Positions 1 through 17,739 of a stretch of DNA of 64,000 nt are shown piece by piece. This stretch comes from Mesodorylaimus sp. YZB2_4 (Eukaryota; Nematoda; Enoplea; Dorylaimida; Dorylaimidae). The DNA lies in NCBI GenBank assembly GCA_030248295.1, contig JASANH010001727.1:659453-723452 (forward strand), given 5' to 3'. The translations under genes and the position numbers were made by a program. The first letter of the stretch is position 1; each line of letters begins with the position of its first letter. The notes under the pieces were generated by a model, which was not told the DNA's origin, ran no database searches, and saw nothing but the letters and a program-made list of their open reading frames with translations.

Positions 1-3119
<3,119 letters not shown>

Positions 3120-3127
3120 CTGCTGCA

Positions 3128-3853
3128 GGCGTTCGCATGGGTGAGCGACAACATGGATGAGCGACACCATGAGTGAGCGATACCATGGGTGAGCGACAGT
3201 GTATAAGGGATGACCCAGGTCAATGTGGCTCAAATGAGCGACAACGAGTATATGACCAGTTTAGCTTTTGTGCGTATTATACCCGTTTGTACAGTAGGTA
3301 TATAAAATAGTCCTTGTACACCTAAACTTATTTAAATTTTGAAATTTTTGCTTTATCATCCCAGATTACAATCAGAATTATTCATTGTGAACTTAAAAAC
3401 AGCCTATAAACGGTAGACACTTGTCATGGGACTTTCAGGAGCCTGTCAGGGTCAGATTCATCAGGCGGAAAATGCGACTAAACACTCGAAGGAGGTTTTC
3501 TTCAAGAATTCAATGGTGGATAAATTAGTTTTCGCCAAGAACATGCGAGAAAACGTTTATAACTTTCGCATTCCGTCTCGTGCGCGACCCCAATTATTCC
3601 TGATCAGTGCTGCCCTTGCATTTAAGTAATTCTTCACATTTCCCTAAGACTGTTGTTTTTCGTAACTTGATCAAAAATTTTTTTCTTAAAATCTTACGTG
3701 CCTGCGCATCATACTAGAATTTCTGTATCCTACTGTAAGTTTTTCTCAGTGAATTGTCGCTCATCCATGGTGTCGCTCACTCAAGCCACGCTGACCTGGG
3801 TCAATATTATGCACTGTCGCTCACTCATGGTGTCGCTCACCCATGGTTGAGCC
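3128..3853. mobile_element. Foldback/MITE-like element with repeat-bearing inverted termini
   Basis: The segments 3128-3245 and 3755-3853 are inverted copies of each other. Both begin GGC and continue, after a short variable stretch, into CATGGGTGAGCGACA. Each arm is built of an imperfect tandem unit of about 16 bp (GGTGAGCGACAMCATG), and both share an inner TGACCTGGGTCA block. The element is flanked on both sides by the same 8 bp, CTGCTGCA (3120-3127 and 3854-3861), as expected for a target-site duplication. The middle 0.5 kb has no recognisable transposase. Eight-base duplications are typical of hAT, P and Merlin elements; repeat-bearing arms are typical of Foldback elements. The class is inferred. 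Confidence 0.7.
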
Positions 3854-3861
3854 CTGCTGCA

Positions 3862-4240
3862 TGACCTCGTCTTCTCGCTCAACTGCTCCGACGTTGTTTG
3901 CGCTTTTATAAGTTAGCTCCCAAAATTCTTCGTTTCGCAGTAGGATGTCCCCGTAGGCTAGGCATAAAATAGCACATCCTGGCTGACACACTGTGTTGGG
4001 ATTACAATGGAATTGACTGTCGTTGGATTTTGAGGTCTGAGTGATGTATAAGATCCAAAAAAGGCAAATAACGGCGCCATCAAAGATGTGTGCCGAATTT
4101 ACCTCTGAGAGATGCAACAGAGCTTAAGAGAAAATAAAAAATCTTGAAGTACCAATAAACGCTATACATTCAGGTTCTTTTTTAGCATGCCCAGATTTGC
4201 ATATATAGGCGCGAGAAGAAAGCAAAAAACATTTATATTA
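3862..4240. other. No gene recognised
   Basis: Unique-looking AT-rich sequence. A minus open frame at 3821-4117 partly covers the inverted arm of the preceding element and has no recognised motif. Confidence 0.5.
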
Positions 4241-4242
4241 TT

Positions 4243-4545
4243 ATTGAAAAAAAAAGAGCCCACCAAAGCAACGCCACACACAAAAGAAAAAACCCTTCAG
4301 TGGCCCCCCCAAAACAGATCAAAAACGAAGAAAACACACAAAAAAAAAAAAAAAAAAACAAGGGACGGCAGCGGCCACAAAAAAAAATTCCCCCCCCGAG
4401 GAAAAAAAAAAAAAAAAAAACCGCGGTGGGGGGAAGGAGCAACCCCCGCAGGAAGCACCTTGGAGGAGGGAGAACGCAGTGCGGGAAGCAGAAAGGAAAA
4501 AAAAAACAAAACAACAAAAAAAAACACCCCCCGATTGATCACACG
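4243..4545. repeat. Homopolymer-rich low-complexity stretch, probably unreliable sequence
   Basis: Long runs of A (8-18 nt) alternate with runs of C and G, quite unlike the flanks. All four overlapping open frames here are produced by these runs. The same pattern recurs at 35720-35878, where it interrupts a recognisable protein. It is probably a sequencing or assembly defect rather than biology. Confidence 0.7.
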
Positions 4546-6176
4546 TTGGTGGTTCATACAAATTGGAGCTAATTACTGCGTAAAAAATCCGACTTTTTGT
4601 TTCCTTAAAAATAAAAGCTGGTTGGTAGATGTGGTAGATAACCTCTGAGTTGGGAAGAAAAGGAAAAATGAAAGGTGATAATAAAAATACTAATTTATCT
4701 CCTAACTCAGAGGATCAAAAAACGTCTGATTAAAGTGAAAGTGAAATTGAGCATTGAGAATTGAACATTGAGCTTTTGACTGCCATGGGATACTTTTCAG
4801 TGATTAATCATGCTTTAGTTAACGCCTGAGTCATCTATCGCTAGATTTCTGCTCTAAGCTACTGCTACGCGAATAAACTGTGGTGAGTTTTGTTGTCATT
4901 GTGATTTGAAAGTGGCGCCATTATTGTCCTGCGTATCAATGATGTATGCTAGTGAGCGGGTGTGCGTACGGATGAGAGATTGTGGATGGAGTTGAAGAGA
5001 GGAAGGCAGTTGCCTCGCTCTCAGTGGCGAATCGTGCACCCGACTATAGTGTTATGTATGGTGTGTCAGTCAGAAAGCACAGAGCTCTAATCGATTTCAC
5101 CAAACACCAAACTACTAGTCGGAATGCAAAGCAAGTGCACAAAATCATACGGGCATACAGAATTAGAGGCAAAGTGCGCGGTAGGTGGAGCTAACAAGAC
5201 CAATCCGAAATAAGCATTGACGTGGTCAAGCTGTCAAGCGCTGCGCACCTACAGTACACATCATAGAGTAGTCGGGTCTTTCTTTGAGAGAGAGGAAATA
5301 AAGTCAGTCTGCACGATATCAGTACCATTCTTCTTCGGTAAGTCTGAATAGGCCATCACCAAGGTTGAGTCCCTGTACTCAGTCTAGGACGTACAGGAGC
5401 TAGGAGCCCATCCTTAGAGAAGGACCGACGTTAAGTATTCCTTCTTATAGCTCGCCAGGACCATCAACGACTCCATTGCCGACCGTACCAGCTGTACCAA
5501 TGACGAGTGGGAAAGCCCAAGTGTCCACAATGACCACAGCCACTCAGGCGCAGACGAGTGTCCATGGTCGGTCGGGTTGAGTAAAGCGAGCGCTACAGCG
5601 GTGGTGCAGGGACAGGAGGGCGGCGGATATGGGTTGCGAGCCAAGGTCCAGCCACCAGGTCGCAATGGAGTGACCCGAAGAAGTGAATTAGGAGGGTAAT
5701 GTTTAGGGCGCAACGGAAGCCATGCGTTGTACATAGTCTTTTGGGAATGGTCTAGATAGAGTGACGTGAGTGCCTTAAGTGTGGCGCGTGGGAAAGGGTT
5801 TGACTGCACGTGACAGGGTGTGAGTATAGAGTGTGTGTGCGTGTATGTGTCGACCTTCTCAGGCAGGGCAGACTGGAATATGACCAAGGCCCTATCTTTC
5901 AGACCATTTTTCAGCTCAGCCAGCTGGATATCATTCGTGATGGCAGGAACTGAACCCGCGAGATACTCGAAACTCTAAAAATATTTGTGCACGTCGTCTG
6001 CTGAGAGATTTGTCTGGCAGATTAGAACAATGATGGCCATTTTTTTTGAAGCCATGAACCTCACATCAATTTTTTCAAAACCCTTGGCTAAATTACACAA
6101 GTTTTATTTCCCTTTTAGGAAATTTATTCGTGGAATTGTTTCTTACATACAGTAGATAACGACAAGGCTTACACAC
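4546..6176. other. No gene recognised; weak Gag-like trace at 5870-5960 (-)
   Basis: A minus open frame at 5414-5887 (157 codons) is low in structure and Pro/Leu-rich. Just upstream of it, at about 5870-5960, the same strand reads a helical, charged segment containing LAELKNGLKDRALVIFQSAL, reminiscent of a retroelement capsid helix, after an in-frame stop. This is only a resemblance; no zinc knuckle or protease follows. A Kozak-less plus open frame at 4982-5194 is unassigned. Confidence 0.25.
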
Positions 6177-6546
6177 GCCAGTAAAGTTATCGCTCAAGAC
6201 TCATCCTTTGTTAGGTAGGCTTTTTGCGATGCTATGTAACAAACAAATGCCACGAATGAATTCCTCGAAGAGAGATAAAACCTGTGTAATTCAGCCTGAG
6301 GTCTTAGAAACATTGATATTGAAAGCATGGCTTTTTATATAAATCGCTTTTTGGATCCTCATCAACCAGACAAAATTCTCAGCAGCTACACGAACGTAGA
6401 GCCAGTAAAGTTATCGCTAAAGACTAAGCTTTTGTATGTAGGCTTTCCGTGATGTTATGTAACAAACAATGCCACGAATGAATTCCTAATGGGGAACAAA
6501 ACTCGAGTAATTCAGGCTGAGGTCTTAAAAACATTGATATAGAAAG
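6177..6546 (+). repeat. Pair of diverged direct repeats, about 147 bp each
   Basis: Copy 1 (6177-6325) and copy 2 (6401-6546) are in the same orientation, about 85-90% alike by eye. Both start GCCAGTAAAGTTATCGCT, share AACAAACAAATGCCACGAATGAATTCCT with one A missing in copy 2, and end in AACATTGATAT.GAAAG. They are separated by about 75 bp of unique sequence. A local tandem duplication is the simplest reading. Confidence 0.8.
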
Positions 6547-6549
6547 AAT

Positions 6550-9500
6550 AATATGGTAGGTATCGAAAGAAAAGGATTGTTTTCCAAAAAAACACAGTGG
6601 CTTCTCTGGAGTTTTTCTGTGTTATGTGATGTGTGATGAGGATCTTATGACGCATATTATGCAAACGATCGCACTCTGGACTTGTTTTCTGGCACATGTC
6701 GGCCCAGCATTTTATAAAGTGGACCAGATTGATCGCTGTATTTTGCACCAGGTGTCCTACCTGTTTTGTTCTGGACATCAGGGCCTGCTCGATGCATTCG
6801 CTCCTGTTTTTCTCGACATCCTGTTTTGCATATGCTGATCAGCTGGGTACATGCCAGTACATGCCCGCCAGTAACTTGTGTTCAGAACGACTATTTTCTA
6901 ATTCTTATTGGTGGACGCTTGGCGATTAATATAGATGGCTCGTTGGCCCACACGTCGTGTCAATACGCGTTATCAGCCCTATGGTCGTACTTTCGGTATG
7001 CTTTCATAATATCGTGGTCTAGCGTAGTTGCAATAGTATAACTGCGTTACAGATGGATAAAAGTGAGGCAGAATATGGTACTTAAAAGTGGCTCGCAGCA
7101 TTAAAATGGGTCAGATCCGTGTGAATAAATAAGGTACAGCAAATAAAAGAATCAGAAACGAAGAAAAGATAGGGGGGTTGGACATAAAATTTGTATCTAT
7201 TACTCATTGAATCTGTTGAACTTTTCAAAAATCGCTGCCGTATTTAGACGGGCTATGAATGAGGGTTTCGCTATAAAACTGCTTTCATAAATTTTTGGTT
7301 CGCTAGCCTTTTTTGCGGTCCTCTCGAAGAATGCCCTGCGATTAAAAGTTGGTTCCACCGACCTATAATTTATAAAATCTGAAATCTTACGAACAAAACA
7401 GCAGCTTCCAGAGAAAGCTTATGGTGTAGCAGACTACAATAAGTGTACCCGTTTGACAAGAAAAATACAGTTTCACAAATTGATGTATCACAATTTTATA
7501 TCGGGTATGCCATAAAGAATGATGATATGATGTGCAAGAATAAATATTTGCATTAAGTCCACATAAAAAGGAGCATGTTGAGCGCATTTTGTCATACCTA
7601 CCTGCTGTACATATGCATATTTTCAAAAATTTTGACAGCACTTTATTTATGCCACTTGTCATTTCTACCGTTATTAGTGTTCCAATGACCTGAGTTTTTC
7701 ACTGTCTGACCTGACCTTGACCGACAGTCCGTGCAACTGGGCTGGTAGGTTACCGGACGAGTAAGATGGCTGCAATAGCACAAGACTCACAATCAGCAGG
7801 GGCCAGTTTCACAGTGCCATCCTAATTTCAGGACGGGTACTTTAGCACAGCAACTTCCCTAGGACACCAATTTAGGACGTTCCACAATAGCCGTCGTAGA
7901 TTTGCCATCCATAGATTTTATTCGCGTCCCAAGACAGGTCTCATTTGATTCTTAATTAAAAAAGGATGACTAAGGACATTTTAGCAGACCACAAAATTAC
8001 CCGCGGGAAATACTCACTGTACGGGTAAGCTAGGCACCCGTTCCTGATCAAAGTTTGCTGTGCGATTGTATCTGAGTAATTTTTTGTGTCACGAGAACGC
8101 CTTGGCTAAGGCAGGCTGGTCCACATTATATGAGCTCTGTAAACGCGCCAAATTGGGTTTATTTTATAAGCTTCACCATGGGTTGTATTATTTGGGAATC
8201 CTCGTTTAACACAAAATCTGCCCGCCATGTTCATAGGCGACTCTCTGAACCACACCATTTGGTTTTTCCAAGTCATAATTTTGAGTCCACATACAGTGTT
8301 TTTTTTCTGCGACTCTTTTACGGGATCACTTGATCTCGCGTGTGAGGTTTGATTTATTTCAAGTGTGTCTCCGTCCCCTGTCAAGTGCATGTATTTGCTT
8401 GGGTAAGGAGAACAATGATGATGATGGGATTCTGTTGTCCCTTTTTGGCCTATGGCTAAATAAGGACGACAGAATTTTAGTTCAGCTGAAAAAGAACCGT
8501 TTTCGCGGGTCGAGAGAGCTAAGCCAAAGTGACAAAATCGCAAAAAAGGCAGATTGCCCTAAAAATTACTCCAGAAAGGGCAGCTCACGTTTGCCTTAGA
8601 TGAAGGGCAATTGCCCTGCGCCTGGCAGCGCTGCTGGGAAATAAAGACACCAGAAAGTGTCTTAGGACATGGTCGAGGTCGCTCTAAACTTAAGACAGCA
8701 CCAAGCTGATTGTGAAATGACTTGGGACTGTCCATGAATTTAGGACATGCCTAGGGATTTAGATCTGTGAAGCTGATCCCAAACAGGAAGGCGCGAGCTT
8801 GAAAATTTTTTCTTAACATTTCACTAAATTTACTTTCTTTCGCTGTCAAAATACTCTGACCGGGTGCAAGAAATTCTGACCTGACCCTGACCTTGACCGA
8901 CCCCTCAAAAAACTTTCTGACTTGACCCTGACCTTGACCTGGGCCCCAAAAAATTTTCTGACCTTGACCTGACTTTGACCAAGGGTCGGTCAATCAGGAT
9001 TTTGAGAGAATTCCGACCTTGACCTCGAGGTCATTTCTCATACTGACCGTTATCAAAGTCACCATTGATAATAATTGCAGAAAGTCATATCTGTCAAAGT
9101 AAAAACCCTGAGTGTGTGTTTATACCACATTATAGTGCAGTCGACGTCACCTACTTGCATATCTCTTATTCGCATGATTCGGTTATTTGCATAATATTTT
9201 CAAATTCCGATCTATTCCCTATACTGCCAGTGTCATAAGTCATCAGATAATCACATGCATCGTTTTATTGCACAGTGCACCTCACGATCAGGCCCCTTTG
9301 CATCATGGCACGTGAATGCACTTCAGATCGAATAGCGTCCTCGTATAATCGCATGCACAGAAGGACTTTTCGCTGACCCCTTGTATGGGCTAGTAGGTTC
9401 AGTTTCGAGGCACAGAGCCCGCATCAAATTGAACAGTATGCTTTAAAATTGGCTACTTTTTAGTCGCATCAAACAAAGACTTCTGAGTTTTGTTTTTTAT

Positions 9501-10600
9501 CGCATATTTCCTGACGCATCACTCATTTATGCAATTATCAGAGGTTTCAGATGATCGTAGAAAACCGGTTATCGCATAAAAATGTCTGGTCCCGAGGCTC
9601 TCCCGAGAAGTCAACTGTAACAATAAAAGCGCTCTAAATTTTCTTCTTCTTGCAGCCAATACAGGAGCGAAGGCTTGTGAGGGGGGAGGATATACAGCTT
9701 AAGATGAGGTCAGAAGCGCAATACGCTCATTCAATGGGAAGAAAACCCCGTGCAGCGATGGGCCACTTAACTGTTTGTCATACACAGTATGAGCTGAGTG
9801 ATGTGCTTGCGGATGCGTCTATTTTTTTCGGCTTGGGGGCCTGCCTGCCATCGAATTTCGTACCCAGTAATGAGCTAACTATGGAACGAGTGCTTCGAGT
9901 TCATTAGAGTTATACAGTATAAGGGCTTGTAGAACGCAACTAAAATCAGGTAAAACGAATCGTATTGATAGGGAATGGGAAAAAAGGCGCGTTAGATCTT
10001 CACAGATACGTGCGGTGAGAATCGAAATTCGGGGCCTTAATGCGGGTAGAGCGCGGAGGAAAAGCAATAACTATCTTGGGCGTCTTCACGCAGTGTTCCG
10101 GTGAAATATGTCCATCAATTTTTTAAAACAAAATCCCACATAGCCGGATGCATGCAAACTTGCAACCAATGGCAACCGTAAAATTCAAACTCGTCTCTAT
10201 CTCCATAGATATATCTGTTTGCAGCAGATATCTGCCTTGCACTAGTCTGCGCTGTGCAGTCCCAACAGTTTGTTCAGCTGGATCCGCGGGATCTCCATAC
10301 CAATCTGTTTGGTCATCCTTTCGCCCATCCAAATCGCCTGGCTGGCACCACCGCTTGGTAATGTTGTGCACAACGAAGCAAGCAAGTGTGGCTTACTACA
10401 TGTGAGCGAGATAAACTTTCAATTTCCTCATCATATTCAGTGGCACTTTTCAGGTGGAGCAGTGATGTTTTTGTAAGCCGTGCTCATTAAAAGTGTTTTG
10501 TTAGCCGTGGTGCTCAGGCCAGTTCTCGTTGTCATTACAATTATTCTTTTTTCCTTCGGTTTCCCGTACAGTGTCGCGATATCAAATCGAATGAAATAAA
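6550..10600. other. Gene-poor region with degenerate simple repeats
   Basis: No protein family recognised on either strand. From 8870 to 9040 there is a degenerate tandem of TGACCTTGACC/TGACCCTGACC, with a shorter patch at about 7695-7725. A minus open frame (8751-8993) simply translates this repeat. A pyrimidine-rich acceptor-like site precedes a plus open frame at 9650-9907, but that frame has no known motif. Confidence 0.5.
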
Positions 10601-10652
10601 CGTGTTGCCTGCTTAAGTTTCTATTCTGTGAAGAAAAATTGACTTAACAAAA

Positions 10653-13466
<2,814 letters not shown>

Positions 13467-14007
13467 GTATTTTACAGAAGTATAGATTTTCATGACCAAG
13501 ACACAATACGTACGAGGTATCATAAAAAGGGCAGAGTATGAACAGCGTCCCTGGGGTGCACTTGTGTGTCGATATGAGCATGTACCCGCAGATCACCAGT
13601 GGCGAGCAGGGGCTAAAAGCATGCTTCAATCGACTGATACATAAAGAAATCTATTATACAATAACAGGCGTCTCAAATCTACACTGAACCAGCTTTCGGC
13701 CTCAACATGTACTGGAGGAGTGTGAAGTAGCGGTTTCGAAATGATTGTTTGTTCGTTTTATCATGTTGTGCCAAAAAATTTTCCAAGATTTGGCGATCAG
13801 CGAAATAATTAATTTTTCGCCCGCCGCGTGGAAATAGCTTTCTCGTTTTTGAGTGGTCTGGTTGGAGTTGCATGGGTGTTCGCGTGGTTGGTTGCGAATC
13901 CTTTGTGGTGGTGGTCATGCCGATAGATAGATCACGCGGGGGCGTGTGCTTCGGCCTGAGAAGGGTGAAGTTGGTGTGAAATAGGCTCATGTCTTTGCTA
14001 GGAAACC
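13467..14007. other. Elp3 downstream region; no gene recognised
   Basis: Follows the Elp3 stop. Minus open frames here lack known motifs and merge into the minisatellite that begins at 14008. Confidence 0.5.
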
Positions 14008-14410
14008 AAGTTAGCTGTGCTGGCCGTTCTGGGCTTGTGCTTCTATCATGGAGTAGCAGTGGGCGGGAGCGGGGCATGAAATGGGCTGGTGGGGCTGGGG
14101 AGCCCAAGCTTGCCGTGCTGACAGTTCTGGGTATGAGCTTCTCATGAAATATCGTGGGATGGGAGTACACTGGGCTACTATTAATATTAGAGTGTGAACG
14201 CAAGTTAGCCGTGCTGACCGTTCGGGGGCTTGTGCTTCTGTCATGGAGTAGCAGTGGATATGAGTGGAGCATGAAATAGGCTGGTGGGGCTGGGGAGCCC
14301 AAGTTTGCGGTGCGGACAATTCTGGGTAGCCATTGGAGTAGTCATGGAGTAGCCATTGGATAGGAATGGAGTGCGAAATGGGCTGGTGGGGCTGGGGAGC
14401 CCAAGTTAGC
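14008..14410 (+). repeat. Minisatellite, four units of 96-102 bp
   Basis: Units begin at about 14008, 14108, 14204 and 14303, with a partial fifth at 14405. Each starts GTTAGCNGTGCTGACNGTTCTGGG (variable) and most end GGCTGGTGGGGCTGGGGAGCCCAA. The second unit has an AT-rich replacement in its 3' half. Overlapping minus open frames (13679-14319) translate the repeat into Ser/Pro/His-rich peptide and are not regarded as genes. Confidence 0.85.
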
Positions 14411-15447
14411 CCTGCAACACATTGGCACCATCATGAATAAGAGGTGATTATGACTGAAGCTTCTGGCTTCATTCACCCAAGTCACAGCACAGATGGTCGA
14501 ATGTGCATGGCTAACTTGAATTCTAGCCTAGAAGGCAATGAGGATAGGTGGGATCAGACAACAGACATGGAATGATTTTCGAAGACTCACCGCTGAAAGA
14601 ATATTTTGGACACACTGTCGGCGATCACGCTGCTTAACAAGCACGCCAATAGCAGAAACGACGATGTAGTGACCATGATCGACAAGTGGCGAAAAGGTGA
14701 AGAGGAGACCAGTATCGACCAACACACTGACCAAGAAGCATGATAGCGACTGGTATAAATATCAGCCACGAACAGGGCTTATCCGGTCTGGCAAAACAGG
14801 CTCCTCGTCATCAGCAAAATTCCCCCGTCGGTCAAGTATCTTCCTATGTCCCTTCCCATCTTCCTTCATTACCTGCTCGCCACTCCAGTCGCTCATGCCC
14901 AATGCCGATCATGCGACCCAATTTATAATCAATAATTGATCCGAAAATGTACCCATGAGTCCCGAACAAGCGAGTGTGGGTGGGCAGGGCAATGCGCCAA
15001 GGTGACGGGGATGTTCTAGTAAGTGCCAAAGCGATTCTCCAAAACAAGGTAAGGGAGGACTCGGGAGGATGGTGAATGATCTACCTGGAATAAACGTCCG
15101 GTATAATGAACACGACGATGTTTAGGCACTCCTTCTCGCACATATGATTTGGCAAAGATCTTGTGCAGGCACCCTAATTATTTTCGCTTAGGGGCGTGTA
15201 CTTGCAATTTTACGCTTCCTGTTTTTCAGCTCGCATGTCCAGTCGAAAAGGGGATGGTCATGTATACACACGGACCGAAGACTAGACGTCTGAATGCTGC
15301 TCGAGACTTGCATGTGTGGTGTCCGCTCTATTGATCATACTTGGTCTGGCAAGAGACCAGCAGATAAGGTGACCTGGAGTCACGGTGCAGATGAGAGGTC
15401 GAAGGGCATGGTGCGGTTTCTTCGGATTGCGCATTTAAACGCGAGCC

Positions 15448-15506
15448 AAATGGTTCTACCCTGCGCAATTGGGTGCCAGCAACACTAGATAATGCGCTAG
15501 AGCCCT
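15448..15506 (+). repeat. 59-bp exact repeat, copy 1
   Basis: Identical over 59 bp, in the same orientation, to 16886-16944. It starts AAATGGTTCTACCCTGCGCA and ends GCGCTAGAGCCCT. Flanks of the two copies are unrelated, so it is a precisely bounded duplication rather than part of a longer family. Confidence 0.95.
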
Positions 15507-16400
15507 TCAGTAACGACACAAAGCTCAGTTCAGCTCACCTATTCTCAAAAAAAGCTTGCAGCATCAGCATGCGATAACTGATCGCACCTGTGACACGTTG
15601 AGCGTTATCAGCGAGCTCCATGAGCTAGATCCCGCGTCACCACCCCTCGTACTAGCAGACAACTTCGGATCTGCAGGTGTGAATGCTTATGACAAAAGGC
15701 GCGAACTCGACACAGGTTTTCGGAGCACATATGATGGCGAGCTACTGTACAACATATTAGGGTTTAAATATGTCAATAAAATCTCCTAGGGAAGGTGCTT
15801 TTACGATATGAATGCTAATGTAGCTTTTGGATTATGGAGATATATCATCTAATGGACTCAGAAACAAAATCGATCATTCCACTTGCTGTTTGTCGGGCAA
15901 AAAAATTATCGATGTTGAAGCTACCGAAAATGTTTACTAAGCTTTATCACACTCTGTTAACAAATCTCAGTTAGATCAGAATTGTTTAGCCTTAATCGCA
16001 TACCATATCTCTCATCGCAAGGTATATTCTTCGTCCAAGATCTTCGTTATTCGCACGGCAATAAACTGTGCAATTTGTGCGAGTATATTTGGCAATAACC
16101 TTCGAAACAGCGACAGCTTGGTTTTACGCCTGGAAAAATTTAAGCCGGCTATGTTCCTGGTGGGATGAGAAAACAGTGAGATTCTATACTAATAGCCAGC
16201 GGAGTCCCTTGGCCAGTGAGGGATGGACTGTAAAAAGATATGTATATTGCTAACTTGAGTATTAACTAGCTTGTAAGATTTAACCAGCAGTTTTAGACAT
16301 ATAGATCAAGGCTAAATCTGGTTTTGGAGACAAAACTACAGCGGCCCTTTTTGGGCTAAATACAGTAATTTTTGAGCGCGATAACAGCGTCTCCTGGAGG

Positions 16401-16876
16401 CTATCCAATGCCATTCAGGTAGGCTAAAGTTTCTGCACCTTCATTAACCTTTACACAAATCCCAATATGGCTTCGAAGTTTGCTTTCTCCTTTGTGCACT
16501 GTGTTTAAATATGCTTCCGTTTGACTTCTCATGATAGCCGCCAGGGCCTTCAGGTTGGGGCTACCCATGGAAGCTATCATGATTGGCACACAAAAAGCTC
16601 TGGAGCTCTTTGCAATTCCTTCCTGTGACCGACTGTTTCTTTGCGAAAGTTGATTAAAATGTTTTCAGTTCGAAGTTGACTTTGACACATCATAACCACA
16701 AAATGGCCAAACACATGTGACATCTTACCGAAGAGAATAGTGCTAACTTGCTCGTCAGTCATCGGCGCTGCTCCCCAACAGTCGAACTTTGTCTGGCACA
16801 ATCTTTGACTTTGTATTGGTCGGCAATGCAAACTTGCCAAGGTCAAGATCAACAATGTGACAAAAAGCTTCATCAT
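16401..16876 (-). CDS. Possible small secreted peptide gene
   Basis: The minus-strand frame starting at 16876 (MMKLFVTLLILTLASLHC) looks like a classical signal peptide, followed by a short mature part with paired cysteines (LCQTKFDCWG). A donor-like CG|GTAAGATG lies near 16735. An acceptor-like GTCACAG near 16625 would give a short second exon with two more cysteines (NCKELQSFLC). A different frame (16401-16589) further on is also open. A pyrimidine tract, CCATTTCTTTCAG, lies just before the ATG, so the start may follow a 5' intron or a trans-splice site. No family recognised, and no homologue could be searched. Confidence 0.35.
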
Positions 16877-16885
16877 CTCTGAAAG

Positions 16886-16944
16886 AAATGGTTCTACCCT
16901 GCGCAATTGGGTGCCAGCAACACTAGATAATGCGCTAGAGCCCT
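16886..16944 (+). repeat. 59-bp exact repeat, copy 2
   Basis: Identical to 15448-15506. This copy abuts the acceptor-like CTTTCAG upstream of the possible secreted-peptide ATG at 16876, and contributes most of its pyrimidine context on the minus strand. Confidence 0.95.
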
Positions 16945-17565
16945 GGTTTCGTTCGCGGCCCTCGACTTAATTTGCTTCAATCAGACGGCAGAGCGCAAAA
17001 CTGTACGATACAATCCTTTCAAAATTGACTTCCTCTTTGCGGCCCTTCAAAACAGCCTTGTTGTCGTTTTGCTTCTATTAATTCAATTATTCCAAGTGTG
17101 CCTACTCCTCATCCATTTTATAATCGATGGACGTTCCTCGCTTGGACTGCTTCCCAGATGGGATCGAGCAAATCTTTGTATTGTTCGGGGGCGTCGCATG
17201 GTGACAACAGTCGAAGTAAGTGCTCAGATCGACGGGCTAAGAGACGGACAGAGGAGAGGGAAAGAGACGGCAAATGTGCAAAACAGTCGTACATATCGGA
17301 TATTGAAGATGCGAAAGCTTACTAAGGGTACAGCAGCTCTCTAGCCCACCAGACAAATTGCTCTTCTTCCAGGTCTTTTAAGTCTGTTATTATGCATCTG
17401 AGTGTCCCATCGGCGAATCACGACTTGGCGATTTGCCTGGCGTCATTACTGACCTCTAAACTCTTTATTGAGCTCCCAATATACGTGGGAGGAATGGTCT
17501 GGGGACGAACTGTGCGGGGACTAAAGCTGGAGGACGAACTTTTCGTAACCAATTATGCGATATAG

Positions 17566-17736
17566 CGGCTCGTGGCCTGCTGGGTTAGGCGTCTGCCTCT
17601 CACGCCAAGTGCGCAGTTACGGGCGAGTGTTTGACTGGCGGGCCGGTAAATCATTTCGTGTAAAATGTGTCCCTTCACCCTCGAGTGCGCACTAGCGTTT
17701 GGGGATGTGGTGAAACATTAACATGAACATGAAGAT
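17566..17736 (+). mobile_element. tRNA-derived SINE, full-length copy
   Basis: The head is tRNA-like: A-box region GTGGCCTGCTGGGTTAGGCG, an anticodon-loop-like CTCTCAC, and B-box-like GAGTGTTTGACTGGC. A body with CATTTCGTGTAAAATGTGTCCC follows, then the tail CCCTCGAGTGCGCACTAGCG leading into short ATGAAC-type repeats (AACATTAACATGAACATG). Two further copies lie at 34455-34572 and 53603-53726 (minus). The CTC anticodon-loop context resembles tRNA-Glu, but the anticodon stem is degraded, so the parent tRNA is uncertain. Confidence 0.8.
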
Positions 17737-17739
17737 GCG

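Noticed and set aside
4187-4648. Five overlapping open frames on both strands, Lys- or Phe-rich
   Set aside because: All are created by A, C and G homopolymers in a stretch that looks like corrupted sequence.
5414-5960. Retroelement gag-like protein
   Set aside because: One helical segment resembles a capsid helix, but there is an in-frame stop, no zinc knuckle and no pol downstream. Too weak to call.
8751-8993. Gly/Gln-rich minus open frame
   Set aside because: Translation of a degenerate TGACCTTGACC simple repeat.
13679-14319. Ser/Pro/His-rich minus open frames
   Set aside because: They translate the 96-102 bp minisatellite in two frames; no coding signature beyond the repeat.
17150-17320. 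Minus-strand exon reading LLSPCDAPEQYKDLLDPIWE
   Set aside because: Looks protein-like for about 58 codons from an ATG, but no convincing splice sites, partners or family were found.
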